Shown: in pieces, positions 31,996 through 40,390 of the stretch
Layout of the letters: every line of letters starts with the position of its first letter
Position numbering within the stretch: the first letter of the stretch is position 1
NCBI RefSeq assembly: GCF_000472865.1
Contig: NZ_AXAP01000075.1
Location: 1-40,499 of the forward strand
DNA from: Bradyrhizobium elkanii WSM2783
GTDB taxonomy: Bacteria > Pseudomonadota > Alphaproteobacteria > Rhizobiales > Xanthobacteraceae
Length of the DNA stretch: 40,499 bases
Direction of reading: 5' to 3'
The notes under the pieces: model-generated
Database searches by the model: none
What the model saw: only the letters and a program-made list of their open reading frames with translations
Told to the model about the DNA's origin: nothing
Program-made: the position numbers and the translations under genes

Positions 31996-33579
31996 CTAGT
32001 TGCCGCCGCCTTCCTGCGGATCGAGACGTTGGATCACGTCTTCCGGCTGCGCATGCGCCACCGCGGCCGCTGCCGGCGGTTCTGGGCCGATCTCACGGCC
32101 GCGGCCGCGGATCAGGCGTTCATAGGCTGAGACCAGCGTGGTGTAGGGATTGACCCAGAGCCAGCCGTCGCGCGTGAACACCTGCACGTCGAAATGCAGG
32201 TGGCGCGTGGTGCCGTTGGGGTGATCGAGATAATTCGAGACCACGCCGATCTTTTCGGCTTCCGTGACACGGCGTCCGTTGAGAAGGCCGTCCGCGTCCA
32301 TCGCCGACGGGTTCATATGCATGTAGCGGAAGCGAATATGCTCGGTCTGGGTGTTGACCTGCAGCGTCACTCCCTGCTGGCCCGGTGAACGGATCACAAC
32401 GCCGTCGCGCACCGCGACGATTGCCTGCCGCTTGGGATCGCAGGGCTCGCCGGCCTCGCGGTTGGGCGGGCAGGCGCCCGGGCGGATATCCTGCCCCTGG
32501 TGGCCAAAGCCGTTGGCGCACTGGCCGACTTCGAAACCGCGCGCCTCGCAAAAGCTGTCCTGCCAGGGATATTGGTCGGCGCGCCTGCCGAACGATTGCG
32601 AATGGATGAAGGCCGGCGCTTTCGCCAAGGGGAAGCGGATCTGCGAATACGCGGTCAGGTCGGTGCGGCCACCCTGCTTGTGGTAACCGCTGTTGGCGAC
32701 GATGTCGCCGCTTGGCCGATAGGTGAACTCGGGTGAAACGGTGGCCGGCCGTTCCGCGCTCACGGAGGCGATGTCCCGCCGCAGCCGCGAGGGTTGGCCG
32801 CCGGCGATGCGCAGCGCCTTCAGGAAGCGTTCGGCGACCGGATAGGCCTCGCGGCAGGCCAGCCGTCGCAGCCGCGGCGTGCTATCGAGGCAGTGGATCG
32901 AAACCACATAGGGTACGCCGAAGCGGGTGAAGGCGTAGCGCGCATAGCCTTCGCGGATGAAGCGTCGGATATCAGGATATTGCGCCGAAAGCGATTTGAC
33001 CGGTTCGCCTTTGCCGCCGAGCCGATCGTTGAGATCATAGAGCAGCAGCGAACCGGTGATATGCACCTCGATCGGTCTTGCATAAGTCCGCTCCGGCATT
33101 CCGTTGCCTGCGCCCGGCTCGAGTGTGAACATCGCATCATAACCGGCCGCTCCTGCATGGAAGAGACCGGCCGGACGGAAGTCCGCCTGATAGCGCGACA
33201 CGGACAAGCTCTCCGGCGTGCCGCTCCGCCGCGCTTCGAGATAGGTTGCGGTATCGAACGGCAAGAGCACCGGGATCGGGCTGCGGCCGATGCCGGGGAA
33301 TAGCTGCGAGGTGATCGCGTTCAATTGCACCAGCGCGGGCCGTGAGCGCGGATCGTACGAAGGTACGCGGCGCTGGCTCGCAAATGTGAAGTTCGCAGCG
33401 ATCGAAGGCTGGCTATTGATCTCGGCGCGAAGCTGATCGAGCACCGCGCGCCATTCGACGCGCACGGCCGAGATCGAAGGGGTACGGAATTCGTCGGCAG
33501 AAGCGGCGAGGGAGGTGGCGAGAAGCGACGCGAAAGCTGCCAGCCAAGGTGCCACAAAGCAGACAGCTTTCACTTTCAA
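31996..33579 (-). CDS. Secreted M23-family metallopeptidase
   Basis: A 527-residue exported protein with a signal peptide (about 1-28, ending LAASA). Residues 30-340 have no recognised domain and may bind or position the substrate. The C-terminal M23/LytM-like domain has His360-x3-Asp364 (GHQGQDIRPG), His421 and His460-x-His462 (RHLHFDV), the zinc and catalytic set of peptidoglycan endopeptidases. The protein probably cuts cell-wall crosslinks, but some relatives are inactive regulators. The start is TTG at 33579 with GGGGGA seven bases upstream; GTG at 33573 is the alternative. The last 25 residues are Pro/Ala/Gly-rich. It is downstream of efp on the same strand (40-bp gap). Confidence 0.87.
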   Translation of the reverse strand: MKVKAVCFVAPWLAAFASLLATSLAASADEFRTPSISAVRVEWRAVLDQLRAEINSQPSIAANFTFASQRRVPSYDPRSRPALVQLNAITSQLFPGIGRSPIPVLLPFDTATYLEARRSGTPESLSVSRYQADFRPAGLFHAGAAGYDAMFTLEPGAGNGMPERTYARPIEVHITGSLLLYDLNDRLGGKGEPVKSLSAQYPDIRRFIREGYARYAFTRFGVPYVVSIHCLDSTPRLRRLACREAYPVAERFLKALRIAGGQPSRLRRDIASVSAERPATVSPEFTYRPSGDIVANSGYHKQGGRTDLTAYSQIRFPLAKAPAFIHSQSFGRRADQYPWQDSFCEARGFEVGQCANGFGHQGQDIRPGACPPNREAGEPCDPKRQAIVAVRDGVVIRSPGQQGVTLQVNTQTEHIRFRYMHMNPSAMDADGLLNGRRVTEAEKIGVVSNYLDHPNGTTRHLHFDVQVFTRDGWLWVNPYTTLVSAYERLIRGRGREIGPEPPAAAAVAHAQPEDVIQRLDPQEGGGN

Positions 33580-33619
33580 CGCGTCGTCCCCCGGCGCGGT
33601 ACCCCCTTAGCGCGATCGG

Positions 33620-34186
33620 TTAATCCTTCGCGCGTTCGACGTATGAGCCGTCTTCGGTCATCACCACAATGCGCGTGCCGGTCGAGATATGCGGCGGCAC
33701 AGCGGTGCGAATGCCGTTCGACAGCACGGCCGGCTTGTAGGAGGAGGAGGCGGTCTGGCCCTTCGTCACCGGCTCGGTCTCGACGACCTCCAGGGTGGCG
33801 CGCTGCGGCAACTGGATCGCGACCGGATTGCCCTCATGCATCGAGAGCTTCACGGTCATGTTTTCCTGCAGATACGGCGCGGATGACCCGACGATGTCCT
33901 TCGACACCTGGACCTGGTCGTAGGTCTCGCCATTCATGAAATGGAAGCCGTCGGCGTCCTCATAGAGGTAGTTGAAGTTGCGATCCTCGACGGTCGCCTT
34001 CTCCACCTGGTCGGTGGTCTTGTAGCGTTCGGAGACCTTCACGCCGTCGCCGATGCGACGCATTTCAATCTGGCTGACCGGAGTTCCCTTACCGGGATGG
34101 ATGTTTTCGGCGGAAAGGACAACGTAAAGCTTGCCATCCTGCTCGATGATGTTGCCCTTGCGGATGGAACTGGCGATGACTCTCAA
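33620..34186 (-). CDS. efp: Translation elongation factor P
   Basis: A 188-residue factor that relieves ribosome stalling at consecutive prolines. The KOW-like N-domain carries the modified lysine: Lys33 in IHPGKGTPV, the counterpart of the beta-lysylated residue of E. coli. The two OB domains follow (NFNYLYEDADGFHFMNGETYDQ, then the C-domain from about 130). The start is TTG at 34186 (reads MRVIASSIRKGN), with AGGA nine bases upstream. epmA and epmB, whose products make and attach beta-lysine, lie divergently next to it; this supports beta-lysylation. No epmC hydroxylase is seen nearby. Confidence 0.96.
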   Translation of the reverse strand: MRVIASSIRKGNIIEQDGKLYVVLSAENIHPGKGTPVSQIEMRRIGDGVKVSERYKTTDQVEKATVEDRNFNYLYEDADGFHFMNGETYDQVQVSKDIVGSSAPYLQENMTVKLSMHEGNPVAIQLPQRATLEVVETEPVTKGQTASSSYKPAVLSNGIRTAVPPHISTGTRIVVMTEDGSYVERAKD

Positions 34187-34540
34187 AGTGGTTTTCCTGA
34201 ATGGTTCGGCCGCCGGCTCGGCTCGGCTGATGCGCTCGGCGGCCTGGCGGCAGTTTCGGGCGGCACCTTACTGATTTGCCTCCGAGATGCCAGCCTTTTG
34301 CGGCCGGTTTCGGCAGGTTGCTGACAGGTGTGGCGTCCTCTACGAGGTGTCAACCGCGCGAACGGCGGGCCGGAACGTGGTGCCGCCCCGCTCTATGGAC
34401 AACGCATTCACCGTCAGGCATCAAGGGGTCGCCGGACGTCGAGGAAATCGAGCGATTTCAATGAGATTTACCGATTTTCTCAACTTGTTAATGGACAACC
34501 CGACGCATCGCGTGAAGCGTCCTTTGGCAGGAGCGCAGCC
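34187..34540. other. Divergent intergenic region between efp and epmA
   Basis: A 354-bp gap. It contains GC-rich stretches (GGTTCGGCCGCCGGCTCGG) close to efp and an AT-richer part near 34452-34500. The promoters for both genes must be here, but I could not assign boxes with confidence. The frame of epmA is open through much of it without homology. The ribosome site of epmA, AGGAG, is at 34529-34533. Confidence 0.5.
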
Positions 34541-35593
34541 ATGAGCGGCGTCGACCGCCCGTCGCCCTGGTGGAATCCAGCCCGGCACGCCGACAGAAAA
34601 CCGTTTCTCGAGGCGCGGAGCGCCGTGACGAAGGCGGTGCGGGCTTGGTTTGAGGGGCGGGGATTCTTGGAAGTCGAGACCGGCATCCTGCAGATTTCGC
34701 CTGGCAACGAGACCCATCTGCATGCGCCGCGCACGGAGTTGACGCGGGCCGATTGCAGCCGCGTGCCCCGCTACTTGCGCACGTCACCCGAATTCGCCTG
34801 CAAGAAGCTACTCGCGGCGGGTGAAACAAAGATCTTCGAGTTCGCGCGCGTGTTCCGCGACCGTGAACGCGGTGACCTGCATCTGCCCGAGTTCACCATG
34901 CTGGAATGGTACCGCGCCAATGATGATATCGACGCCGTGATCGCCGATACCGTATTGGTTATTGTTGAGGCCGCACACGCAACCGGCGTTGAGCGATTCT
35001 CCTTTCGTGGCAAGACCGCAGATGTCAGGGGCGTGCCTGAATTCCTGACAGTGGCGTCCGCCTTTGAGCGCTTTGCCGGGATCGATCTTCTGTCCACCGT
35101 CGTTGACGGCGAGGGCGACCGTGCTGCGCTTGCGAATGCTGCCCGGCAGCGGGTACGGATCGCGGAGGATGACACCTGGTCGGATATTTTCAGCAAGGTT
35201 CTGGTCGAGCATGTTGAGCCAAATCTCGGGCAGGGGCACCTGACCGTGCTGTCCGACTATCCGATCCCGGAAGCGGCGCTGGCGCGCGCAGATCCTTCCG
35301 ATCCGCGCGTCGCCGAGCGCTTCGAGGTCTATGCCTGCGGCGTCGAACTCGCCAACGGGTTTGGCGAACTGATCGATGCCGCCGAGCAGCGCCGCCGCTT
35401 CGCTGCGGCCATGGACGAGAAGGAGCGTCGCTACGGCGAGCGTTATCCGCTGGATGAGGATTTTATTGCCGCCGTCGGCGAGATGCCTGAGGCGAGCGGC
35501 GTCGCGCTCGGCTTCGATCGGCTGGTGATGCTGGCAAGCGGCGCGCTAAAGATCGACCAGGTGGTGTGGACGCCGCCGGCAGGAGAGACATGA
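34541..35593 (+). CDS. epmA: EF-P lysine ligase EpmA (GenX/PoxA)
   Basis: A 350-residue class II aminoacyl-tRNA-synthetase-like enzyme that joins (R)-beta-lysine to the EF-P lysine. Class II motifs are visible: motif 1 near FLEVETGILQISPGNETHL, motif 2 with RYLRTSPEFACKKLLAAGETKIFEFARVFRDRERGDLHLPEFTMLEWYRA, and motif 3 at GVALGFDRLVML. The tRNA anticodon-binding domain of LysS is absent, as expected for EpmA. The start at 34541 (MSGVDRPSPWW) has AGGAG nine bases before it. It overlaps epmB by four bases (ATGA). It is divergent from efp, its substrate. Confidence 0.95.
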   Translation: MSGVDRPSPWWNPARHADRKPFLEARSAVTKAVRAWFEGRGFLEVETGILQISPGNETHLHAPRTELTRADCSRVPRYLRTSPEFACKKLLAAGETKIFEFARVFRDRERGDLHLPEFTMLEWYRANDDIDAVIADTVLVIVEAAHATGVERFSFRGKTADVRGVPEFLTVASAFERFAGIDLLSTVVDGEGDRAALANAARQRVRIAEDDTWSDIFSKVLVEHVEPNLGQGHLTVLSDYPIPEAALARADPSDPRVAERFEVYACGVELANGFGELIDAAEQRRRFAAAMDEKERRYGERYPLDEDFIAAVGEMPEASGVALGFDRLVMLASGALKIDQVVWTPPAGET

Positions 35594-36681
35594 ACCGGAT
35601 CGACCGAAAGCTGGCGGCAACGCTGCGCCAGCCCGCCGAACTGATCGAGCGCGGCCTTGCGCGGCAGGAGGCGCTTGCCGATCTCGAACAGGTCGCCGCC
35701 CGCTACGCTATCGCGGTGACGCCTGACATTGCGGCACTGATCGACCCGAATGATACGAACGATCCGATCGCGCGGCAATTCATCCCCGCCGCGGATGAAC
35801 TCGTGACGCATCCCGGCGAGAACGCCGATCCGATCGGCGATGATGCGCATGCGCCTGTTCCCGGCATCGTGCACCGTTATCCGGACCGGGTGTTATTCAA
35901 GCTCGTGCACGTCTGCGCGGTCTATTGCCGGTTCTGCTTCCGCCGCGAGATGGTCGGGCCGGGGAAGGCGATGGCGCTGTCGGAGGACGCCTACCGCGAT
36001 GCGCTCTCCTACATCCGCTCGCAGCCGGAGATCTGGGAGGTGATCCTGACCGGCGGCGATCCGTTGATGCTGTCGCCGCGGCGGCTCGCGGAGATCATGG
36101 CCGATCTCGCTGCCATCGATCACGTCAAGATCATCCGCCTGCACACGCGCGTGCCGGTGGCTGATCCGGCCCGTCTCAATCCAGAGATGGTCCGCACGCT
36201 GCGTGTGGAGGGCGCGACGACGTGGGTTGCGATCCACGCCAATCATCCGCGCGAACTGACGCCCGAGGCGCGCGCCGCCTGTGCGCGGCTGGTGGATGCC
36301 GGCATTCCCCTGGTGAGCCAGACCGTGCTGCTCAAGGGCGTCAACGATGATGCCGCCACATTGGAAGGCTTGATGCGGGCCTTCGTCGAATGCCGGATCA
36401 AGCCCTACTACCTGCACCACGGCGATCTCGCGCCCGGCACTGCGCATCTGCGCACAACCATCGAGGAGGGGCAGGAACTGATGCGATCGTTGCGGGGCCG
36501 CGTCTCGGGCCTGTGCCAGCCCGACTACGTGCTCGACATTCCCGGCGGCCACGGCAAAGCGCCGATCGGGCCGGGCTATTTGACGCAGGACAATCTCTCG
36601 CAGCGTGAAGGAGTTAATGAAACACGCTACCGTGTCGTCGATTATTGCGGTGACGTGCATCTCTATCCACCTAATGTGTGA
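35590..36681 (+). CDS. epmB: L-lysine 2,3-aminomutase EpmB, radical SAM
   Basis: A 363-residue radical SAM, PLP-dependent mutase that isomerises lysine to beta-lysine for EF-P modification. The Fe-S cluster ligands are Cys109-x3-Cys113-x2-Cys116 (VCAVYCRFCFRRE). GGDPLMLS and HTRVPVADPARL are SAM-binding and core blocks, and the Lys in GGHGKAPIGP is the PLP lysine. The length is close to E. coli EpmB (about 340) rather than catabolic KamA, which is longer. AGGAGA precedes the ATG, which lies within the epmA stop codon. Co-location with efp and epmA settles the role. Confidence 0.94.
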   Translation: MNRIDRKLAATLRQPAELIERGLARQEALADLEQVAARYAIAVTPDIAALIDPNDTNDPIARQFIPAADELVTHPGENADPIGDDAHAPVPGIVHRYPDRVLFKLVHVCAVYCRFCFRREMVGPGKAMALSEDAYRDALSYIRSQPEIWEVILTGGDPLMLSPRRLAEIMADLAAIDHVKIIRLHTRVPVADPARLNPEMVRTLRVEGATTWVAIHANHPRELTPEARAACARLVDAGIPLVSQTVLLKGVNDDAATLEGLMRAFVECRIKPYYLHHGDLAPGTAHLRTTIEEGQELMRSLRGRVSGLCQPDYVLDIPGGHGKAPIGPGYLTQDNLSQREGVNETRYRVVDYCGDVHLYPPNV

Positions 36682-36751
36682 GCGCAGATGCAGTAATATC
36701 GACGCGCCTGAACGGGCGCGATAAAGTGTGTCGAGAGGCAGGAGAATCAGG

Positions 36752-37003
36752 ATGCGGAAAACAATCTTGTCGATGGCACTTGTGACCCTGATCGGTGCGC
36801 CTGCCTTTGCGCAGGGTGGAACCACGACAGTGCCGAAAAGCACTCCCGAGACCAGGCCGATTCCGGAAGCGCCGATCGGCCACCGTCAGCCGCGCCGCGG
36901 CGATGTGCCGAGCGAGAACAATATCAACGACCCGAACAATCCGGTGAACAAGGAAGACGCCGCCCTTGATCGCAAGATCAAGAGCATCTGCAGGGGTTGC
37001 TGA
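36752..37003 (+). CDS. Small secreted protein, function unknown
   Basis: An 83-residue protein with a signal peptide (MRKTILSMALVTLIGAPAFA, 1-20). The mature part is Pro/Asn-rich and disordered, ending IKSICRGC with two Cys four apart. No domain was recognised. The start at 36752 has AGGAGA nine bases upstream, and the signal fixes it. The gene is 70 bp after epmB and convergent with aroG (47-bp gap). Coding is supported by the signal peptide and ribosome site. Confidence 0.7.
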   Translation: MRKTILSMALVTLIGAPAFAQGGTTTVPKSTPETRPIPEAPIGHRQPRRGDVPSENNINDPNNPVNKEDAALDRKIKSICRGC

Positions 37004-37050
37004 GCGAGCCGCCGGCGTTGCGTCGCCCAGCGGCCCGTAACGACAAGCGT

Positions 37051-38136
<1,086 letters not shown>

Positions 38137-38173
38137 GGCGGGCTCCTTTTGATTTTTGAACCTGCCGGCCAAC

Positions 38174-38198
38174 AAAAAAGCCGCCAGGTCTGGCGGCT
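38174..38198 (-). terminator. Attenuator terminator upstream of aroG
   Basis: On the minus strand AGCCGCCA-GACC-TGGCGGCT is followed by T6. It is a perfect 8-bp GC stem with a 4-base loop. It lies between the leader ORF stop codon (38224) and the aroG ribosome site (38143-38148), where a terminator would stop aroG itself unless relieved. Segment 3 is 38190-38197 and segment 4 is 38180-38187. Confidence 0.88.
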
Positions 38199-38223
38199 GT
38201 TCGGACGTCTCGCTGCAATTTCA

Positions 38224-38304
38224 CTAAATTGAGCGCGATCCTCCCGCCGCCAGCGAGCTGTCGTAGCTAAAGTACCAAAAATAGCTGGTGGCGGCGTTGA
38301 TCAT
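38224..38304 (-). CDS. aroG leader peptide rich in aromatic codons (attenuator)
   Basis: A 26-codon ORF, ATG at 38304 and TAG at 38224-38226. Codons 7-14 encode SYFWYFSY: TAT TTT TGG TAC TTT AGC TAC, which is six aromatic codons in seven, covering Tyr, Phe and Trp. Segment 1, GCCGCCA, is in codons 4-6 (38289-38295). Segment 2, CTGGCGGC, is in codons 18-20 (38246-38253). Segment 3, GCCGCCAG, and segment 4, CTGGCGGC, form the terminator. A ribosome stalled on the aromatic codons would cover segment 1, let 2 pair with 3 and prevent 3-4; fast translation would cover segment 2 and allow termination. The upstream promoter predicts a leaderless transcript and no Shine-Dalgarno is seen. The mechanism is inference from the sequence. 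Confidence 0.85.
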   Translation of the reverse strand: MINAATSYFWYFSYDSSLAAGGSRSI

Positions 38305-38311
38305 GGCTGGG

Positions 38312-38340
38312 TCTATAACGGAAGGATTCCGCCTTGTCAC
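38312..38340 (-). promoter_or_regulatory. Promoter of the aroG leader
   Basis: On the minus strand GTGACA (38335-38340), a 17-base spacer and TATAGA (38312-38317). Seven bases separate the -10 box from the leader ATG (38304), so the start of transcription should be at or next to that A. Confidence 0.7.
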
Positions 38341-38350
38341 CTCCAAAGAT

Positions 38351-38375
38351 TCGGTTCTGATTCAATCAGAACCGA
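38351..38375. repeat. Perfect 12-bp palindrome upstream of the aroG promoter
   Basis: TCGGTTCTGATT-C-AATCAGAACCGA. It begins 10 bases upstream of the -35 box of the leader promoter and lies 71 bases past the hdeD stop codon. A similar CGGTTCTGATT with partly matching right arm is at 39073-39090. It may be a small dispersed repeat, a terminator or an operator; sequence alone does not decide. Confidence 0.65.
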
Positions 38376-38394
38376 TCTTCAGTTTCTTATTTTG

Positions 38395-38443
38395 ACGCGT
38401 TTTCTTCACGCGAACCGGTATCCACTTCGCTCGAAAACGCTCT
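38395..38443. repeat. Dispersed GCGTTTTC...GAAAACGC repeat
   Basis: ACGCGTTTTCTTCACGCGAACC...CTTCGCTCGAAAACGCTCT, with GCGTTTTC and GAAAACGC as inverse ends. I recognise this as a very common short intergenic repeat of Bradyrhizobium-like genomes, from memory. It lies directly after the hdeD stop codon. A fragment, GGAAACGCTCTAA, is at 20048-20060. Confidence 0.6.
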
Positions 38444-38446
38444 AAA

Positions 38447-39025
38447 TCACGGGTCGGTGCTGTGGGCGGCGAGCGCCATGCCGATCAGGCTGGCGCCGCC
38501 GAATAACAGATTGAGGCCGACCAGGAGCCCAAGTGCCCATTCCGCCGAGCCGGGCAGGCCGGCGACGATGATGAAGGCGATCAGGATGTCCATCAGCCCT
38601 GCGATCAGGAGCCACGACCAGCGCCCGGTCAATTCGCGCCGGTGCTCCAGCGCATACATGATGGTGGCGACGCCCTCGGCGACGAAATAGGCTCCGACCA
38701 CGATGGTCAGCGTCAGCACGCCCTGCATCGGCCGCGCCAGCAGGATCAGGCCGGCGAGCACGGCCAGCGCCGCCGAGATCAGCGACCACCAGAAGCCCGG
38801 CATCTCGCGCGCCCAGTAAGTTACGATCAATCCGCCGATCCCGGAGATCAGGAACAGCCAGCCGAGGAAGATGGTCACGGCGAGGCTCGCGAAGGCCGGC
38901 ACGATCAACGCGGCGAGGCCAAGAACCACGAGCAGGATGCCTTCGAACAGGAAGGCCTTCCAATGCGCTTTCACCGTGGCGTTCACTTCGGACTGCAGCT
39001 TGTCGAGGTTATCTGGAAGGGTCAT
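38447..39025 (-). CDS. HdeD-family membrane protein
   Basis: A 192-residue integral membrane protein with six predicted helices in three pairs, which is the HdeD/DUF308 pattern. HWKAFLFEGILLVVLGLAALIVPAFASLAVTIFLGWLFLISG is the family opening, and the repeat AYFVAEGVATIMYALEHRRELTGRWSWLLIAGLMDILIAFII supports it. In E. coli HdeD is linked to acid resistance at high cell density; the role here is not known. GGGAGAG precedes the ATG. The PrsW-type gene is 68 bp upstream on the same strand, so co-transcription is possible. Confidence 0.88.
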   Translation of the reverse strand: MTLPDNLDKLQSEVNATVKAHWKAFLFEGILLVVLGLAALIVPAFASLAVTIFLGWLFLISGIGGLIVTYWAREMPGFWWSLISAALAVLAGLILLARPMQGVLTLTIVVGAYFVAEGVATIMYALEHRRELTGRWSWLLIAGLMDILIAFIIVAGLPGSAEWALGLLVGLNLLFGGASLIGMALAAHSTDP

Positions 39026-39093
39026 CGCAGCTCTCCCGGCGGGTGCCTGATTGCACGCGATCCTAGAGCGTGTCCGGTTCTGATTATATCAGA

Positions 39094-40131
39094 TTAGCCC
39101 GGCCCCGGCGCCGAAAAGCCCTCCGATGTCGTGCGAATTCGATTTCGCCCGAAGATGTAAATCGCGGTGGTCGCGATCAGCAGCGCTATACCGATCACAA
39201 TGGAGATCGCCGCGACCGGGACCAGGATCGCCGCCGCATTGTGCTCGGGATTGATCAGCCAGCGACGGATCGACGTCAGCACGAAGGCCAGCCCGAGAAA
39301 GCCGGCGCCGCTGCCGAGGACGAGCACGGCCCACATCCGCCGCAACTGGCTCAGCCGTTCACGCGCGAGCGCGGTGCGCGGGGCATGATGGCGGCCGACC
39401 CGGTAGATCAGGCGGATGGCGAAGCCGATCGAGCTGAACCCGATCAGGACGCTCGCCGAGCCCAGGACCATCCGCAGCGTGGAGCCGAGATCGCCGCCCC
39501 GCTGCAGGGTCAGGAGCGGGAAGTCGAACGCGGCATGCAGCAAGACCGGGGCGAGCAGCACCATGCCCCAGCTCGACAAGCGCGCCCAGGCGCGATTCTT
39601 GCGGTGCGCGCCGAGCGCGGTGCCGGAGCGTGCGATCGCGACATAGGCGCCGGCGATGATGCCGAGCGCGCCGTGAAACGGCACCGTGAGCACGCTGCGC
39701 AGCACGGCGAGCGCGCGCCACATCTCGGCGTGCTGGACCAGGTAGGCGAGGTTCTCATAGGCGGCGAAACCGAGCCCTACGGCGGCGCCGTAGACCACCG
39801 GGTCCATCGGGTCGGCGGAGGCGCGCCGCCGCCGGGACGACACGGCGATGATCACCGCGATCTTCACGATCTCTTCAGGGAGGGCGACGCCGAACAGCGA
39901 GCGCACCACCAACGTCATCCAGGGGTTTTCCGGTATCGCCAGCAATGCGTTGAACGGCGCCCGCACCAGCCCAAGCAGCGAGATGCTGGCCGCGCCGAGC
40001 ACGAAAGCGAGCCAGACCTGTCCCGGCGGGCCCGGGCGCTCGTCGGCGGCGATGACGAGCCAGAGCATCAGAAGCGCCGGCGCAATGGCGGCGGCACCGA
40101 TGACGGTTGGGAGAGACTCGAGCAATAGCAT
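39094..40131 (-). CDS. PrsW-family intramembrane metalloprotease
   Basis: A 345-residue membrane protein with eight or more predicted helices. It carries the PrsW motifs: Glu86-Glu87-x2-Lys90 (LPEEIVKIAVI), a second acidic motif in GLGFAAYENLAYL, His in TVPFHGALGIIAG, and HAAFDF with the zinc-type His and Asp. PrsW in Bacillus cleaves an anti-sigma factor in site-1 proteolysis; in other bacteria the substrate is mostly unknown. The start at 40131 (MLLLESLPTVIGAA) puts the first helix at the N-terminus; the frame is open to 40251 with a less typical extension. No sigma or anti-sigma gene is nearby. The promoter was not identified in 40132-40302. Confidence 0.82.
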   Translation of the reverse strand: MLLLESLPTVIGAAAIAPALLMLWLVIAADERPGPPGQVWLAFVLGAASISLLGLVRAPFNALLAIPENPWMTLVVRSLFGVALPEEIVKIAVIIAVSSRRRRASADPMDPVVYGAAVGLGFAAYENLAYLVQHAEMWRALAVLRSVLTVPFHGALGIIAGAYVAIARSGTALGAHRKNRAWARLSSWGMVLLAPVLLHAAFDFPLLTLQRGGDLGSTLRMVLGSASVLIGFSSIGFAIRLIYRVGRHHAPRTALARERLSQLRRMWAVLVLGSGAGFLGLAFVLTSIRRWLINPEHNAAAILVPVAAISIVIGIALLIATTAIYIFGRNRIRTTSEGFSAPGPG

Positions 40132-40302
40132 CTGCGGGTAATCAAAACCGGGTACGAGTAAGGAAAATGGCCACAAAGCCAGCGCTTGGCAAGGCAACGT
40201 AACCGCTTTGCGATGGGTTCGGCGCGCCACATTCACGGCTTTTTGTCGCATGGCACGGTCGGTCGTTTCCGGTGTCGAGCCGGGATCCCGCAGTCCGTAG
40301 TC

Positions 40303-40389
40303 CGTAGGATGGGTAGAGCGCAGCGAAACCCATCATTCGCGCCGCTCATTTCATCGCGATGGGTTTCGCTGCGCTCTACCCATCCTACG
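40303..40389. repeat. Palindromic repeat with perfect 32-bp arms next to the right IS copy
   Basis: Arms 40303-40334 (starting CGTAGGATGGGTAGAGCGC) and 40358-40389 are perfect inverse copies, with a loop of 23 bases. It is another member of the dispersed palindromes in this genome and is distinct in sequence from 229-318. It directly abuts the right IS tip, as 229-318 abuts the left tip. Confidence 0.85.
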
Positions 40390-40390
40390 A

